The notes under the pieces: generated by a model
Databases searched by the model: none
What the model saw: the letters and a program-made list of their open reading frames with translations, nothing else
What the model was told of the DNA's origin: nothing
Shown here: piece by piece, positions 35,075-44,898 of the stretch
Numbering within the stretch: the first letter of the stretch is position 1
How the letters are laid out: each line of letters begins with the position of its first letter
Program-made: the position numbers and the translations under genes
Origin: an uncultured Holophagaceae bacterium
Lineage (GTDB): Bacteria; Acidobacteriota; Holophagae; Holophagales; Holophagaceae
Assembly (NCBI GenBank): GCA_903937385.1
Contig: CAIZZF010000007.1
Span: 30,403 to 94,402, forward strand
Length of the DNA: 64,000 bases
Direction of reading: 5' to 3'

Positions 35075-35545
35075 ATGGCCGTCGGCCGACTGAGCGGGGC
35101 CTGGGTGCGGCAGGTGCTGGCCGAGGTCTACCCCGATGGGGTGGTCCGGCGGGCCCTGCTGGATCACTTCGCGGCGCTGCTGGTCTCCAAGCGATCCAGC
35201 CGGGGCGCCAAGGGCCGCCTTGCGCGGCGGCTCTACGGCACGCTGCTGAAGCTCCAGCGCCGGGGCCTGATCCACCAAGAGGACGGAGTTGTGCGGTCCC
35301 TGGCGGTAGCCGCGAAGGCCAGGGGCAAGGTGCCTCCCCTGCTGAGCGTCCCCCTGGAGCGGCTGCTGTTCAAGGCGATGCTGGCGGAGGACGGGCAGGG
35401 GGATGGGCACACGGCCACCACCCTGCGTGACGCCCGCCGCACCTTCCTGGCCGAGGCCATCGCTGCCGGGTGGACCACGGAGGCCGCCGCGACGGTGCTG
35501 GGGATCACCGCCGCCCAGGCGGGGCAGGTGCTGGAGGGCTGGTAG
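35075..35545 (+). CDS. hypothetical protein with C-terminal HTH-like helix
   Basis: A 156-residue basic, helical protein that I do not recognise. The N-terminal half is rich in Arg/Lys/Leu (SKRSSRGAKGRLARRLYGTL). The C-terminal 30 residues (LAEAIAAGWTTEAAATVLGI, then TAAQAGQVLEG) have the spacing of a helix-turn-helix. This suggests DNA or RNA binding, but no family was recognised. It starts 42 bases after the permease gene and may share its transcript. Confidence 0.6.
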   Translation: MAVGRLSGAWVRQVLAEVYPDGVVRRALLDHFAALLVSKRSSRGAKGRLARRLYGTLLKLQRRGLIHQEDGVVRSLAVAAKARGKVPPLLSVPLERLLFKAMLAEDGQGDGHTATTLRDARRTFLAEAIAAGWTTEAAATVLGITAAQAGQVLEGW

Positions 35546-35655
35546 GGGCCAGGGAGGTGCAAGGCCCAGCGCGTTCCTGAAGCCCCTTCCCTGGCGAGAC
35601 CGGGGATACTGGAAGCTAGGTCCACCGATCTTTGTCTGTCTCCGGAGGCTTCCCG

Positions 35656-36789
35656 TTGCCCTTCTCCCCCTTGCTGCTCGGCCCCGAGCTTGAACGCGCC
35701 TTCCTGGCCCTGGGCTACACCCAGCCCTTCCCGGTCCAGGAACAGACCATCCCCCGGGTGCTCACGGGCCAGGACCTGGTGGTGCAGGCGCCGACAGGCT
35801 CCGGGAAGACGGTGGCCTTCCTGGCGCCCCTCCTGCACGTGTTGGTCAAGGGCGGCCCTGGGCGCCTACCGGGGAACCAGACGAGGGCGCTGGTCTTGGT
35901 ACCGACCCGCGAGCTGGCGGCGCAGGTGCGGGACCGGGCCGCAGAGCTGGCGAAGCACCTGTCCCATCCCCTGAAGATCCAGGCGGCCTTCGGCGGCGTC
36001 TCCATCAATCCGCAGATGCTGGCCCTGCGGGGCGGAGCCGATCTGGTCATCGCCACGCCGGGGCGCCTGCTGGAGCTGGTCCGGAGCAACGCGCTGAGCC
36101 TGGCGGGCCTGCAGCACCTGGTCCTCGACGAGGCGGACAAGCTGCTGGAGCTGGGCTTCCGTGATGAGATGCAGGATCTCCTGCGGCAACTGCCCGTCCG
36201 GAGGCAGACGCTCATGTTCTCCGCGACCATGAACGCCGCCGTGGAGGAGGTCATCCAGCTCTTCCTGAAGGTGCCGCAGCAGGTCCTTGTGGAGGCCTCG
36301 CCCGAGCTGGCCGTGGTCCTCGAGGAGCGGGCCTACCTCGTCCCCCAGGAGCAGAAGGGCCCGTTGCTGCGGGAGCTGCTGGCCCTGGAAACCTGGCCCC
36401 AGGTGCTGGTGTTCGTGGCCTCGGGTCGGCGGGCGGACAACGTGGTGCGCAAGCTGGGCAATAGCGGCATCCGGGCCCTCTCGCTGCACGGCGACAAGAG
36501 CATGAGCGCCCGCACCGATGCGCTGGACCAGTTCCGCAGCGGCCGGCTCCGCATCCTCGTGGCCACGGATCTCATCTCCAGGGGCATCGATGTCAGCGGT
36601 CTGGCCTGCGTCATCCACTACGACCTGCCGCGCTCGCCCAAGGACTACGTGCACCGCAGCGGCCGCACGGGGCGGGCGGGTCTGGGCGGAGTCGCCATCA
36701 GCCTCGTGGGGCCGGACGAAGAGGCGCACCTGGCGGTGATTGAGAAGAAGGTGGGGCGGCGGTTTGGGAGGGAAGGGGTGAAGGCGTAG
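35656..36789 (+). CDS. DEAD-box ATP-dependent RNA helicase
   Basis: A 377-residue helicase core that unwinds RNA secondary structure. The Q motif is in YTQPFPVQEQTIPRVL. Motif I is APTGSGKT (45-52), motif Ia PTREL, motif II DEAD, motif III SAT, and motif VI HRSGRTGRAG. It ends shortly after the core, so it lacks the basic C-terminal tail of RhlE or CsdA. I choose TTG at 35656 because GGAGG lies 7 bases upstream; an in-frame TTG at 35632 has no ribosome site. It may act in ribosome assembly or RNA decay. Confidence 0.92.
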   Translation: MPFSPLLLGPELERAFLALGYTQPFPVQEQTIPRVLTGQDLVVQAPTGSGKTVAFLAPLLHVLVKGGPGRLPGNQTRALVLVPTRELAAQVRDRAAELAKHLSHPLKIQAAFGGVSINPQMLALRGGADLVIATPGRLLELVRSNALSLAGLQHLVLDEADKLLELGFRDEMQDLLRQLPVRRQTLMFSATMNAAVEEVIQLFLKVPQQVLVEASPELAVVLEERAYLVPQEQKGPLLRELLALETWPQVLVFVASGRRADNVVRKLGNSGIRALSLHGDKSMSARTDALDQFRSGRLRILVATDLISRGIDVSGLACVIHYDLPRSPKDYVHRSGRTGRAGLGGVAISLVGPDEEAHLAVIEKKVGRRFGREGVKA

Positions 36790-36796
36790 GGGCGGG

Positions 36797-36991
36797 TCAG
36801 GCCGACTGCTGGCGCTTTGCTTTGCGATGCAGGGTGACGCCCCAGACAATGAGGGCGAGAGAGATGGCACACCAGGCGCCACTGACCCGGCTGTTGCGGA
36901 CAAAGTCGTAATGGCTGTAGGCAATCACAAAGAGCCCGTTGCTGAGAAGGCCCAGGGAGAGGATGGCCTGGGCTTTGAGGGTGGGGGGCAT
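36797..36991 (-). CDS. small two-helix membrane protein
   Basis: A 64-residue protein with two hydrophobic segments (about residues 6-24 and 35-53), separated by YSHYDFVRNSRVSG and ending in a basic tail (HRKAKRQQ). The start at 36991 has GGAG upstream; the longer open frame is rejected. I do not recognise the family. It is convergent with the helicase gene. Confidence 0.55.
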   Translation of the reverse strand: MPPTLKAQAILSLGLLSNGLFVIAYSHYDFVRNSRVSGAWCAISLALIVWGVTLHRKAKRQQSA

Positions 36992-37229
36992 GGGGTGGGG
37001 CTCCGTGGGGATGAATAAAGTTAGGTTCTTCCGGGATTTGAGGGGTAGATAGACAGGGCAACAACGGCCTCTGATTGACCAGGAGAGGGTGACATCAGAC
37101 GGGGGACACCTCACGGGCCAAGTCTAGGCAGCGGATTTCACCACCCCTGGCACTTTCACGACCTGATGCCCTGCCTGGATGTTTCCGAGACCAAGCGCGC
37201 CGAGTACCTCCACCGGGCGGGGAGGTCCC

Positions 37230-40200
37230 TTACTGCGGGCCCGGCCCCAGCTGCGCGAGGTGCCCTTGCAGTTCTCCCATGGTGAAGGGCTTGGACAGAA
37301 GGGTGACGCCAGGATGCTTCGCGGCAAGGTCCAAGGCTACCTGATCGACTCGACCTGTGCTCAGGAGCACAGGGATGCCGGGGCGCAAGGACCGCAGGAG
37401 AGGCAACGTGCCCATCCCACCCAGTCCCGGCATGTTCATGTCGAGGATGACGGCATCGAGGTGCAGGCCTCTCTCCAACCAGGCCAGTGCTTCCTCGCCG
37501 CTCCTGGCGGTAGAGACTCTGTGCCCCAGGACCTTGAGCATTTCGGGTACGGAGGTCTGGATCAACTCATCGTCATCCACCAGCAGCAGGTGGAGAGACG
37601 GGGTCCCCACTGAGGGTGAGCTGGTGGTAGTGGCATCGATTCTCTCTGCCTCTGATTGGCATCCCGGCAGGTGGATGAGCACACAGGTGCCGGCGCCAAG
37701 TTCACTTTGGAGTTCAATGCGCCCGTGGTGGGCCTTCACCGTGCTGTAGGCCATGGACAGGCCCAGCCCGGTCCCCTTCCCAGGCTCCTTGGTTGTGAAG
37801 AAGGGGTCGAGCGCCCTCTCCAGGATTTCCGGACTCATGCCGCTCCCTGTGTCCTCCACGCTTATGGCCACCCACGCACCCTCGTTCCGAGTCCGAAGGG
37901 TGAGCTTGCCTCCCCTGGGCATGGCATCGACAGCGTTGACGCAGAGGTTCATGAACATGTGGGTCAGCGCCCCCGCGTCTCCTCGCACGGGCTGCAACTT
38001 CTCCACCAGGTCCAGCTCGAGATGCACCTTGGCGAGCGTCGTTCTCTCCAGGAGCCGGACCTCCTCCCGGAGCAGGGCATTCACGTCCAGCTGACGCTCC
38101 TCAGCCGGGCTCTGGCGTGCGAAGCTCAGCAGACTCTTGACCATCTTTCCACCGCGTTCACAGGCCTTCATGATGGTCTTGAAGGTCCGATGCGTTGCGG
38201 TGCCTTCGGGCTCAGCGTAGATGTGGGCCGAGGCCAGGCCGAGGATGGCGCCCAGCACGTTGTTCATGTCATGGGCCACGCCCCCCGCCAGGCTGCCGAG
38301 GCTTTCCATCTTTTGGGACTGCAGCAGCTGGCTCTGAAGGCGCTTGCGTTCCTCCTCGGCCTTCCGGGCCTCGGTCACATCCAGGGCCACACCGTCGATG
38401 ATGAGCTCGCCATCGGGCTGCTGGTGGCAGGAGGCGCGGTCCCGGAGCCAACGTTCTTCGCCGGAGGCGTGGCGGACCCGGTAGACAAGGTCCAGGCTGG
38501 TGCGCGTGGCCGTGGCTTGTGCGATAGCCTCGGCGACCCAGGGCTGATCTTCCGGGTGGATGGCGTTGTGCCAGCGCATGGGATCTGCCAGCAGGTCTTC
38601 TGCGGTGAAGCCCAGGAGGTCGTAGACCCGTGGTGAGTAGTAGACCCCGCCCCGCCGATCGGAGAAGCGATAGATCCCCACTGGAGAGTTCTCCGTGATG
38701 GAGGCGTAGCGGGCCTCGCTATCCCGGAGCCGCTCCTCGGCCAGGCGGCGCTCCGTGATGTCTCGCAGGCTCACCACGGTGTGCACGCAGCCCTCCCGTT
38801 CATAGGAGGCGGCATGGATCTCCATGCGGAAGGTGCTGCCGTCCCGCCGCCGGGCCATCACCTCGTAGTTGGAGGGCACGAACTCGCCCGCAGCTCGCGA
38901 CCGCATGTTGGCAACGATTTGCGCGCGACTCTCGGGGGCGATGAGCTCCAGGAGGGGGGTTCCCAGGAGTTCCTCCGGCCGATCAAAGCCAAACATGGCC
39001 AGGTAGGCGGGGTTGACCATCTCGTGAAGTCCGTGCGCAGCCACGCCGATGGCATCCTGGGAGCTCTCGAAGATGGCACGCAGGCGGGCTTCACTTTCCT
39101 TGACGCTTTCCTGGGCCTGCAGCAGGGCCGAGATGTCCTGGGAGGTGGCCAGAAGGCACAAGCTCCCCTCGATCGTGATCAACTCGGCGCTGTAGAGGCA
39201 GGTCACGACCCGGCCATGTTTGGCGTGCAGCTCCAAGGTCACATTGGAGATGCGCTGCTTGTTGCCCAGTTGCTCCAGGAGCCCCGCTCGATCTTCCCGG
39301 GTCATCCAGCCAAGGTCCACGGGAGAGTGGCCCAGGATCTCCTGTCGCTCGAAGCCCGAGACCCGCAGGAAGGCCTCATTTACTTCTATGTAGTCACCCG
39401 AGTCCGCCTTGCTCAGCGTCAACAGCATTGGCGCGTTGCGGAAAGCCAACGAGAACATCTCCTGGCTCTCCCGAAGAGCGTCCTCGGCCCGCTTCCGCTC
39501 TGTGATGTCCTGGAAAGCGGCGACCAGACCCTCGGGAGCGCCCTCTTTCCCTGGGATGAAACTGGCGGAAACCTCCACGTCAAAGGGTATGCCATCCCGT
39601 CTGAGGGCTTTCATCTCCCCGGACCAGCCTAATTGGTGATTCAGGGCGGCTCTCACCTTTTCCGCCTGCTCCGGGGACTGCCAGAAGGAGGCCGAGGAGC
39701 GGCCAAGGACCTCAGCAGGATCCCGGTAGCCCCAGATCCGCAGGAAGGCCGGGTTGATATAGGTCAAGCGTCCCTCGAGGTCCGCGATGGCGATGCCGGT
39801 GAGACTGGCGTCCTGGGCCCGGTCCTTGGCACGAAGCGCCTCCTCGGAGGCCTTCTGCTCCGTGATGTCCCTCGCTGCTGCATAGATGACGTTTCCTTTG
39901 GCCGTGCAGCGCCATTCGATCCAGCGCCAGGATCCATCTCGGTGGCGGTAGCGGTTCACGAAGTTGATGAGGGGCTTTTGCGCGGCAAGGGTGTCGACGG
40001 CGGCAAGCGTCTCCTGAAGGTCATCCGGATGGACAAACTGAAGGAACGGCGCCCCCTCCAACTCGGACAGGGGATAGCCCAGTACGGCTGTCCACGAGGG
40101 ATTGAGCTTCCGGAAAAAGCCTTCCGTGTCGGCGATGGCAAAGAGGTCGAGCGCAGTGTTGAAGTAGCTGTCCAGCTCCTCGCTCTTCCTGCCCAGCGCC

Positions 40201-40736
40201 GCTTCCGCCACCTCACGCGCCCGCCGGCGGAGCTCGTTGCTGAGCATGAGTGCCATGTGGTGGAAAAAGACCGGCAGATGCGCTCCCAGGGATTTGCTGC
40301 TCAGGTGGAGATTTTCGAGGGTGACGATCCCGATGAGTTCTTCATCCACCAGGAGCGGGTAGCCCCATGAACAGACGACTGGCACCACGCCATTCAGCAG
40401 CCGGCCCGCCTCGAAGGGGGATTCCTGCTGGATGAAGGCCCTCAGCTCCGCCACCTGCCGGGCCAAGGGATCGTCGATCTCCGCAAGAATCTGGTTGCCA
40501 CCCAGGAAGTCCAGGTAGTGGAGGTCCTCGGCCTCCCAGTAGTAGAGCTTGATGTTCGTTCCGCCGATGGTGTCCATGATGCTGCTCAGGACCTCGCGCA
40601 GCATGTCGTCGATCTTGGCCAGCGGGTTGAGCCGCTCGATCAGCTGGAGCACCAGGTGGAGGGTCGCCTTCTCCCCTGCCACTTGCTGGAGGCGTGATTG
40701 GAGTCGCCTCAGCTCGGTGTTTTCCAGCTCGGTCAT
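37230..40736 (-). CDS. multi-PAS hybrid histidine kinase at the end of the corrinoid operon
   Basis: A 1168-residue soluble sensor with no membrane segments. An N-terminal GAF-like domain (about 25-170) is followed by five PAS domains (about 185-300, 305-415, 425-540, 545-670, 675-800). Then come a HisKA domain with His822 in [10 protein letters not shown], a HATPase (about 915-1030; [10 protein letters not shown]) and a C-terminal receiver with Asp1099 in ILDMNMPG. Its start overlaps the stop of the DUF1638 gene as ATGA, so it is translated with the corrinoid methyltransferase genes. The ligand is unknown; a metabolite or redox state of that pathway is a fair guess. No DNA-binding response regulator is adjacent. 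Confidence 0.9.
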   Translation of the reverse strand: MTELENTELRRLQSRLQQVAGEKATLHLVLQLIERLNPLAKIDDMLREVLSSIMDTIGGTNIKLYYWEAEDLHYLDFLGGNQILAEIDDPLARQVAELRAFIQQESPFEAGRLLNGVVPVVCSWGYPLLVDEELIGIVTLENLHLSSKSLGAHLPVFFHHMALMLSNELRRRAREVAEAALGRKSEELDSYFNTALDLFAIADTEGFFRKLNPSWTAVLGYPLSELEGAPFLQFVHPDDLQETLAAVDTLAAQKPLINFVNRYRHRDGSWRWIEWRCTAKGNVIYAAARDITEQKASEEALRAKDRAQDASLTGIAIADLEGRLTYINPAFLRIWGYRDPAEVLGRSSASFWQSPEQAEKVRAALNHQLGWSGEMKALRRDGIPFDVEVSASFIPGKEGAPEGLVAAFQDITERKRAEDALRESQEMFSLAFRNAPMLLTLSKADSGDYIEVNEAFLRVSGFERQEILGHSPVDLGWMTREDRAGLLEQLGNKQRISNVTLELHAKHGRVVTCLYSAELITIEGSLCLLATSQDISALLQAQESVKESEARLRAIFESSQDAIGVAAHGLHEMVNPAYLAMFGFDRPEELLGTPLLELIAPESRAQIVANMRSRAAGEFVPSNYEVMARRRDGSTFRMEIHAASYEREGCVHTVVSLRDITERRLAEERLRDSEARYASITENSPVGIYRFSDRRGGVYYSPRVYDLLGFTAEDLLADPMRWHNAIHPEDQPWVAEAIAQATATRTSLDLVYRVRHASGEERWLRDRASCHQQPDGELIIDGVALDVTEARKAEEERKRLQSQLLQSQKMESLGSLAGGVAHDMNNVLGAILGLASAHIYAEPEGTATHRTFKTIMKACERGGKMVKSLLSFARQSPAEERQLDVNALLREEVRLLERTTLAKVHLELDLVEKLQPVRGDAGALTHMFMNLCVNAVDAMPRGGKLTLRTRNEGAWVAISVEDTGSGMSPEILERALDPFFTTKEPGKGTGLGLSMAYSTVKAHHGRIELQSELGAGTCVLIHLPGCQSEAERIDATTTSSPSVGTPSLHLLLVDDDELIQTSVPEMLKVLGHRVSTARSGEEALAWLERGLHLDAVILDMNMPGLGGMGTLPLLRSLRPGIPVLLSTGRVDQVALDLAAKHPGVTLLSKPFTMGELQGHLAQLGPGPQ

Positions 40737-41338
40737 CGGGAGTCCTCCCTGGGCTGCCCCTGCTGCTCAAGCGCCTGCACCAACACCTCCTCAAGGTAAG
40801 TGAGGTCGGCGTCCATCCACTGCAGGGGCAGGTCTACGAATCGCGCCGCGGCCTCCGCCGCCGCGGTGAACTCCCCAGAACAGGGCGTTCGAATGGCGAT
40901 CATGCAGCGGTGGCTGCTGTGGAAGATCTCCCTCACCACCGTCAGATTCTTGCCAAAGGCCGCCGTGATCATGGGCTCCCAGGTCAGGGCCCAGTCCTCG
41001 AGAAGGAAGTAGGCTCCCTTGCCGAGCTCCTCCATGAACCGGTCATAGCCGATCAGCTGCACGATGCAGTTCTGTCCGGGCGTGCGATGGGTCTGATGCT
41101 GCTCGAGGATCCTATCCATCCGTGGATGGCAGGCGCCGTAGAGGACGATGGGATCCATGCCCCTGGCCTCGTCGTCAGCCAGGGCGGATTCGAGTTTGGC
41201 CGCCAGGTGGTCCAGGTAGTTGTGCAGGGCCGAGGCGAGGTAGTGGGTCTCCAGCTGCCAGCCGTTCTTCGCGATGAGCGCGTCCACCTCCCTGTGGAGG
41301 ATGCCGCAGCCCACGAGGACGCGCGTGCGGGCCGTCAT
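40733..41338 (-). CDS. DUF1638 family protein
   Basis: A 201-residue protein beginning MTARTRVLVGCGILHREVD, a pattern typical of the DUF1638 family, which is often found near corrinoid methyltransferase genes. YGACHPRMD and IQLIGYDRF-like sequence (VQLIGYDRFME) are further landmarks; several Cys and His residues (Cys11, His15, the GACH motif) could bind metal. The biochemical role is unknown. It overlaps the methyltransferase gene upstream and the histidine kinase downstream, each by the four bases ATGA. The frame is open further upstream but inside the neighbour. Confidence 0.8.
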   Translation of the reverse strand: MTARTRVLVGCGILHREVDALIAKNGWQLETHYLASALHNYLDHLAAKLESALADDEARGMDPIVLYGACHPRMDRILEQHQTHRTPGQNCIVQLIGYDRFMEELGKGAYFLLEDWALTWEPMITAAFGKNLTVVREIFHSSHRCMIAIRTPCSGEFTAAAEAAARFVDLPLQWMDADLTYLEEVLVQALEQQGQPREDSR

Positions 41339-42363
41339 GAGTAGCTCCCACAGCGGAAGGCCTCCTCGACCATCGCGTGGATGTTGGCCTCGGGAATGGC
41401 CTGGGGCATCACTCCTGTGCCGAACAGGAAGCGGCCGCCCGGCATGCCGATGCCGCAGAGCCGCCGCACTTCGGCGCGAGTCTGCTCCGGCGTCCACTGG
41501 ATCATCTTGATGTCATCGATCACACCACAGGTCAGTCCCTTCTGGCCGATGGTGGCCCTGGCTTCCGCCAGATCAGCCAGGGGACTGATGTAGTATGCGC
41601 CGATGCCGAGCTCCTGCTGCACCTGCTCGATGACCGCATTGAAGGGCGCCATCCCGCAGTAGTAGACGATCCCTTCTACGCCGCCAGGCAGCAGGTCCCG
41701 CTTCATCCAGGGGAGGATGAGCTCCCGGAAGCGCTTCATGCCCACGAAGGCCGGGCACCCGAAGGGCGTCGAGTACACGAGGACGTTGGCACCCGCGGCC
41801 CGGTAGGCTGCCACCTCCCGCTGGAAGAACAGAGAGCACTTGCGGAGCAGCTCATCCCGCAGGTCCTCGGGCCCCATGAGCAACAGCTGCATCCAGGCAT
41901 CCATGCCCATGAGCAGCGCAGGCAGGGCTGTGGAGGCGGTCAGATAGGCGCAGATGGGATGGGTGGCCCCGACTTCCCGCTTCAGGATGCGCAAGCACTG
42001 GGCGGTCTCGCCCCAGGCTGGGTGGGTGCTGATGTCCTCCGGAATCTCAAGCCTGGCAATGTCATCCAGGGACTTGATCACGAAGTCCGCCACATTGGGG
42101 ACGCCGTCCTCGGAGTACAGGATCTCCCGGCAGCCCAGCAGCTCCGCCTCCTTGCCCACGTAGAAGAGGCTCCAGACGTTGTCGTGGCCATAGCGCTCGC
42201 GCATCCGGAGCTGCCCCTCGGCCACATGCTCGCCCTTGGCGTAGTAGTCCTGCTGGGTCAGGCCCAGCTCCCGGGCTCCCTGGTCGAGCAGGTTGCAGAA
42301 GACGGGGATCCGCGGCGCCGGCTGTCCGGTGGCCGCGGCGGTGAGGATCTCCAGGGGCGTCAT
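41335..42363 (-). CDS. UroD-family corrinoid methyltransferase (MtaA/CmuA relative)
   Basis: A 342-residue TIM-barrel protein of the uroporphyrinogen decarboxylase superfamily. In this context it is not a heme enzyme but a methyltransferase acting on the neighbouring corrinoid protein. The C-terminal half retains family landmarks (YISPLADLAEAR, then IPEANIHAMVEEA). The zinc motif of MtaA is altered: Cys236 lies in VYYCG where HxC is usual, and the last ligand position reads FGTGV instead of a Cys. Cys279 is present. The substrate and direction (methyl donor or acceptor) are unknown. ATGA overlaps join it to both neighbours. Confidence 0.8.
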   Translation of the reverse strand: MTPLEILTAAATGQPAPRIPVFCNLLDQGARELGLTQQDYYAKGEHVAEGQLRMRERYGHDNVWSLFYVGKEAELLGCREILYSEDGVPNVADFVIKSLDDIARLEIPEDISTHPAWGETAQCLRILKREVGATHPICAYLTASTALPALLMGMDAWMQLLLMGPEDLRDELLRKCSLFFQREVAAYRAAGANVLVYSTPFGCPAFVGMKRFRELILPWMKRDLLPGGVEGIVYYCGMAPFNAVIEQVQQELGIGAYYISPLADLAEARATIGQKGLTCGVIDDIKMIQWTPEQTRAEVRRLCGIGMPGGRFLFGTGVMPQAIPEANIHAMVEEAFRCGSYS

Positions 42364-43028
42364 GGCTTCACCCCTCGGATCAGGTCGGTGATCACCTTCC
42401 CGGCAGAGATGCCGTCAGCCGCCCAGGCATCGGCCCCAATTTTTTGATAGAGCTCCTCGTCGAAGCGGAAGGGTGCGCCACCCACGATGACCCTGAACTG
42501 ACCCTCCAGTCCCTGGCTCTGCAGAAGCTTGCGTACCTTCTGGCAGCCATTCTCGCCGGTCGCGGTGTGCACCATCATCGAGGAGATGGCGATGACCTGG
42601 GCGTCATGCTTGAGGGCGGCCTCAACGAACTGCTCGGCTGAAACATTCACGCCGAGGTCGATGACATCGACCATGAGCGACTTCAGGCACCCCGAGACGA
42701 TGCGCTTCCCAAGGGAATGGAGGTCCCCGCTGGAGGTCCCGATCACCACCCGGCCAAGGATCTCCGGTGGCTGGCTGAACCGCTCCAACATCCACTCGGT
42801 GACCTCGGAGGCGATCTGGGCGGTCATGAAGTGCTGGGCAAGATTGGCGTCCGGATCCTTGGTGATGGCGGACATGGTGTCCTCCGTGGCCGGCACGACC
42901 AGCTCAAATACGATCTGCTCGGGCGTCATCCCCTCTTCGAGTGCCGCCCTCACCACAGCGAAGGCGGCCGCCTTGTCCGTGTCGAAAACAGCCTCCATGT
43001 AGGTTCTGAACAGTTCGGCACGGCTCAT
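42360..43028 (-). CDS. methyltransferase cognate corrinoid protein
   Basis: A 222-residue B12 carrier of the MtaC/MtmC/MetH type. Residues 1-85 form the helical cap domain. The cobalamin-binding Rossmann domain follows, with the lower-ligand motif Asp102-x-His104-x2-Gly107 (GDLHSLG), SSMM near residue 150, and VGGAPF near 192. It shuttles a methyl group on cobalt between two methyltransferases. Start and stop each overlap the neighbouring gene by ATGA. Confidence 0.93.
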   Translation of the reverse strand: MSRAELFRTYMEAVFDTDKAAAFAVVRAALEEGMTPEQIVFELVVPATEDTMSAITKDPDANLAQHFMTAQIASEVTEWMLERFSQPPEILGRVVIGTSSGDLHSLGKRIVSGCLKSLMVDVIDLGVNVSAEQFVEAALKHDAQVIAISSMMVHTATGENGCQKVRKLLQSQGLEGQFRVIVGGAPFRFDEELYQKIGADAWAADGISAGKVITDLIRGVKP

Positions 43029-44647
43029 GGGGAGACCCTCCGACAGGATTCGAGTGGGATGGGTGCGAGGCGCAGGTGCGCCATATAGCGATCCTCCCAG
43101 CCCGGGATCAAGGACAGATTCACAAGTCGGGCCCGGCTGGCGACCTCAGCCAGGACCGCGTTGGCATCGGTGGCAAGGAGGGCCCACTCACAGCCAGCCA
43201 GCGCCGCGTGGCCATGCAGTTCAATGCGCTGCTCCTCCACCGGCGGCAAGAGGCCCACTGCCTGGGCATGACCGACATGGAGGCTCCGCCCGAAAGCGCC
43301 ACAGACGCAGAGGCGCCGGATGTCCCGCCAACCTAGACCGGCCAGTTCCAGCAGCTCCTCCATGGCAGAGGCCTGGGCGGCCTTGGCCCGCTGGAAGGTG
43401 TCCACATCCCCCGCGCTGAGCGCGCTCTGTGAAATGGCGGGATCCAGTGGGTAACCCCCGGGCTCGGCTGGCCGCGAGAAGCGACCCGAGGCTTTCAGCA
43501 GGCCTGCTCCGAGGAGAAGTGCCACCGCGTCGACGAGGCCTGATCCGCAGAAGCCCCGCGGTGGCAGTCCACCCAAAGTCTCGCAGGTGAACCCCTCGCC
43601 TTCCGGACAGGGGAGCACATGGGCGATGGCGCCCGGTCCAGCGGGGAGTCCGAAGCGGAGTCCGGCTCCCTCGAAGGCCGGGCCGCCAGGCACCGAGGAG
43701 ACGTGCAGCACAGACCCATCCCAGAGGGCCAGCTCCGTGTTGGTCCCCACGTCCACCAGCAAGGAGCCGGCCGGTCCTTCCAGGAGGCCCGTTCCCACCA
43801 CGGCGGCCAGCAGGTCTGATCCCACGAAGCCCGCCAGGGGAGCGGGCAGCAGTATTTCCGCCCGGCCGAGGTGCCAGTCCGCCTGCCAGGCGGAGGGATC
43901 CCCGGGGCTGATGTCGATGGCGCGCTGCCACTGGGCGGGGTCGAGGAGTGCGGGGAGTCCTGTTCCCGTCAGCAGGGCCAGCATGGCCGTATTGCCCACC
44001 ACCACGATCCGGCCGATCTCCGCGGGCTGGACCCCGGAGTCCCCCAGCTCCTGCGCCAGAATGGTGCCGATGGCCTTCAGGATGGCCCCGCGTGCCAGGC
44101 CGGCGAGCTCCAGGCCGCGCTGGGGATCCTTCTGGGCCGTGCTCACCCGGTTCAGCACATCGGCCCCGAAGACCTCCTGGGGGTTCGGGCCGCTGCAGGA
44201 CGCGATCCGTCGCCCCTGCCTGCGGTCCCAGAGTGAGACCCGGATTCGGGTTGTTCCCAGGTCCACAGCCACGCCATAGCTGGCGGGCCCCGCCACGGGC
44301 CGCAGCCCCGGCCAGGGGGGAAGTTCCTCCAGCGGGATGCTCACCCACGACGTAGGCTTCTCGGGCTGCTCCAGTTCAATTTCCAGGTCATCTTCTACCC
44401 TGAGTTGGCAAGCCAGACGCAGCCCGCGGGCCCTCTCCTCACCGGTAAGCTTCCGACGTTCCGCTGCCGTCGGAGGGTTGGTCTGGCCGCTCACCACGCG
44501 GACCACGCAGGCGCCGCAGGTGCCCACCCCGCCGCAGGCGGTGGGCACCCGGGCTTCTGTCTCCTCCAAAGCCTCACGAAGCGACTGCGCACCCTCGACG
44601 GTCAGCCAATGCTGACCCTTGGGGGTGCCTACGAGCAGAGTCGCCAT
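43025..44647 (-). CDS. corrinoid reductive activator, RamA/RACE type with 2Fe-2S ferredoxin domain
   Basis: A 540-residue ATP-dependent protein that reduces inactive Co(II) corrinoid back to Co(I). The N-terminal ferredoxin domain binds 2Fe-2S through Cys38, Cys44, Cys47 and Cys80 (CGGVGTCGAC). After a linker, an ASKHA-type ATPase domain begins near residue 135 (VAVDLGTTRIRVSL) and includes VDVGTNTELALW and CGSGLVDAVA. This layout matches known reductive activators of corrinoid enzymes. I start at MATLLVG (44647), which gives the ferredoxin N-terminus; 14 more codons are open upstream. It is the first gene of the operon. Confidence 0.92.
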   Translation of the reverse strand: MATLLVGTPKGQHWLTVEGAQSLREALEETEARVPTACGGVGTCGACVVRVVSGQTNPPTAAERRKLTGEERARGLRLACQLRVEDDLEIELEQPEKPTSWVSIPLEELPPWPGLRPVAGPASYGVAVDLGTTRIRVSLWDRRQGRRIASCSGPNPQEVFGADVLNRVSTAQKDPQRGLELAGLARGAILKAIGTILAQELGDSGVQPAEIGRIVVVGNTAMLALLTGTGLPALLDPAQWQRAIDISPGDPSAWQADWHLGRAEILLPAPLAGFVGSDLLAAVVGTGLLEGPAGSLLVDVGTNTELALWDGSVLHVSSVPGGPAFEGAGLRFGLPAGPGAIAHVLPCPEGEGFTCETLGGLPPRGFCGSGLVDAVALLLGAGLLKASGRFSRPAEPGGYPLDPAISQSALSAGDVDTFQRAKAAQASAMEELLELAGLGWRDIRRLCVCGAFGRSLHVGHAQAVGLLPPVEEQRIELHGHAALAGCEWALLATDANAVLAEVASRARLVNLSLIPGWEDRYMAHLRLAPIPLESCRRVSP

Positions 44648-44898
44648 GAGAGAAATCCCGCTGGGTGGGTCGGGGCAGGCGAACATCACCCGCTGCAGAC
44701 GTCATCGTCAGGAGCGGACGAAGCCCCAAATTCTGAAGGCGAATTTAGGCAGGAAACAGGCCCATGAAAGGGACCTTTGCCGGTTTTTACCGAGTTGGGT
44801 TAGCGGAGCACGGCGAGGGGGAGGGAATGACCTGGTCGTGGCTGAGTGTTGATGAATGCCAATATTTACCTCCTCCTGGAAGCAGTCGATCAGAGGAT

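Noticed and set aside
37124..37327. 67-codon minus-strand frame after the hybrid kinase
   Set aside because: Most of it overlaps the kinase C-terminus in another frame and the rest matches no family. The 240-bp gap around 36992-37229 shows no supported gene.
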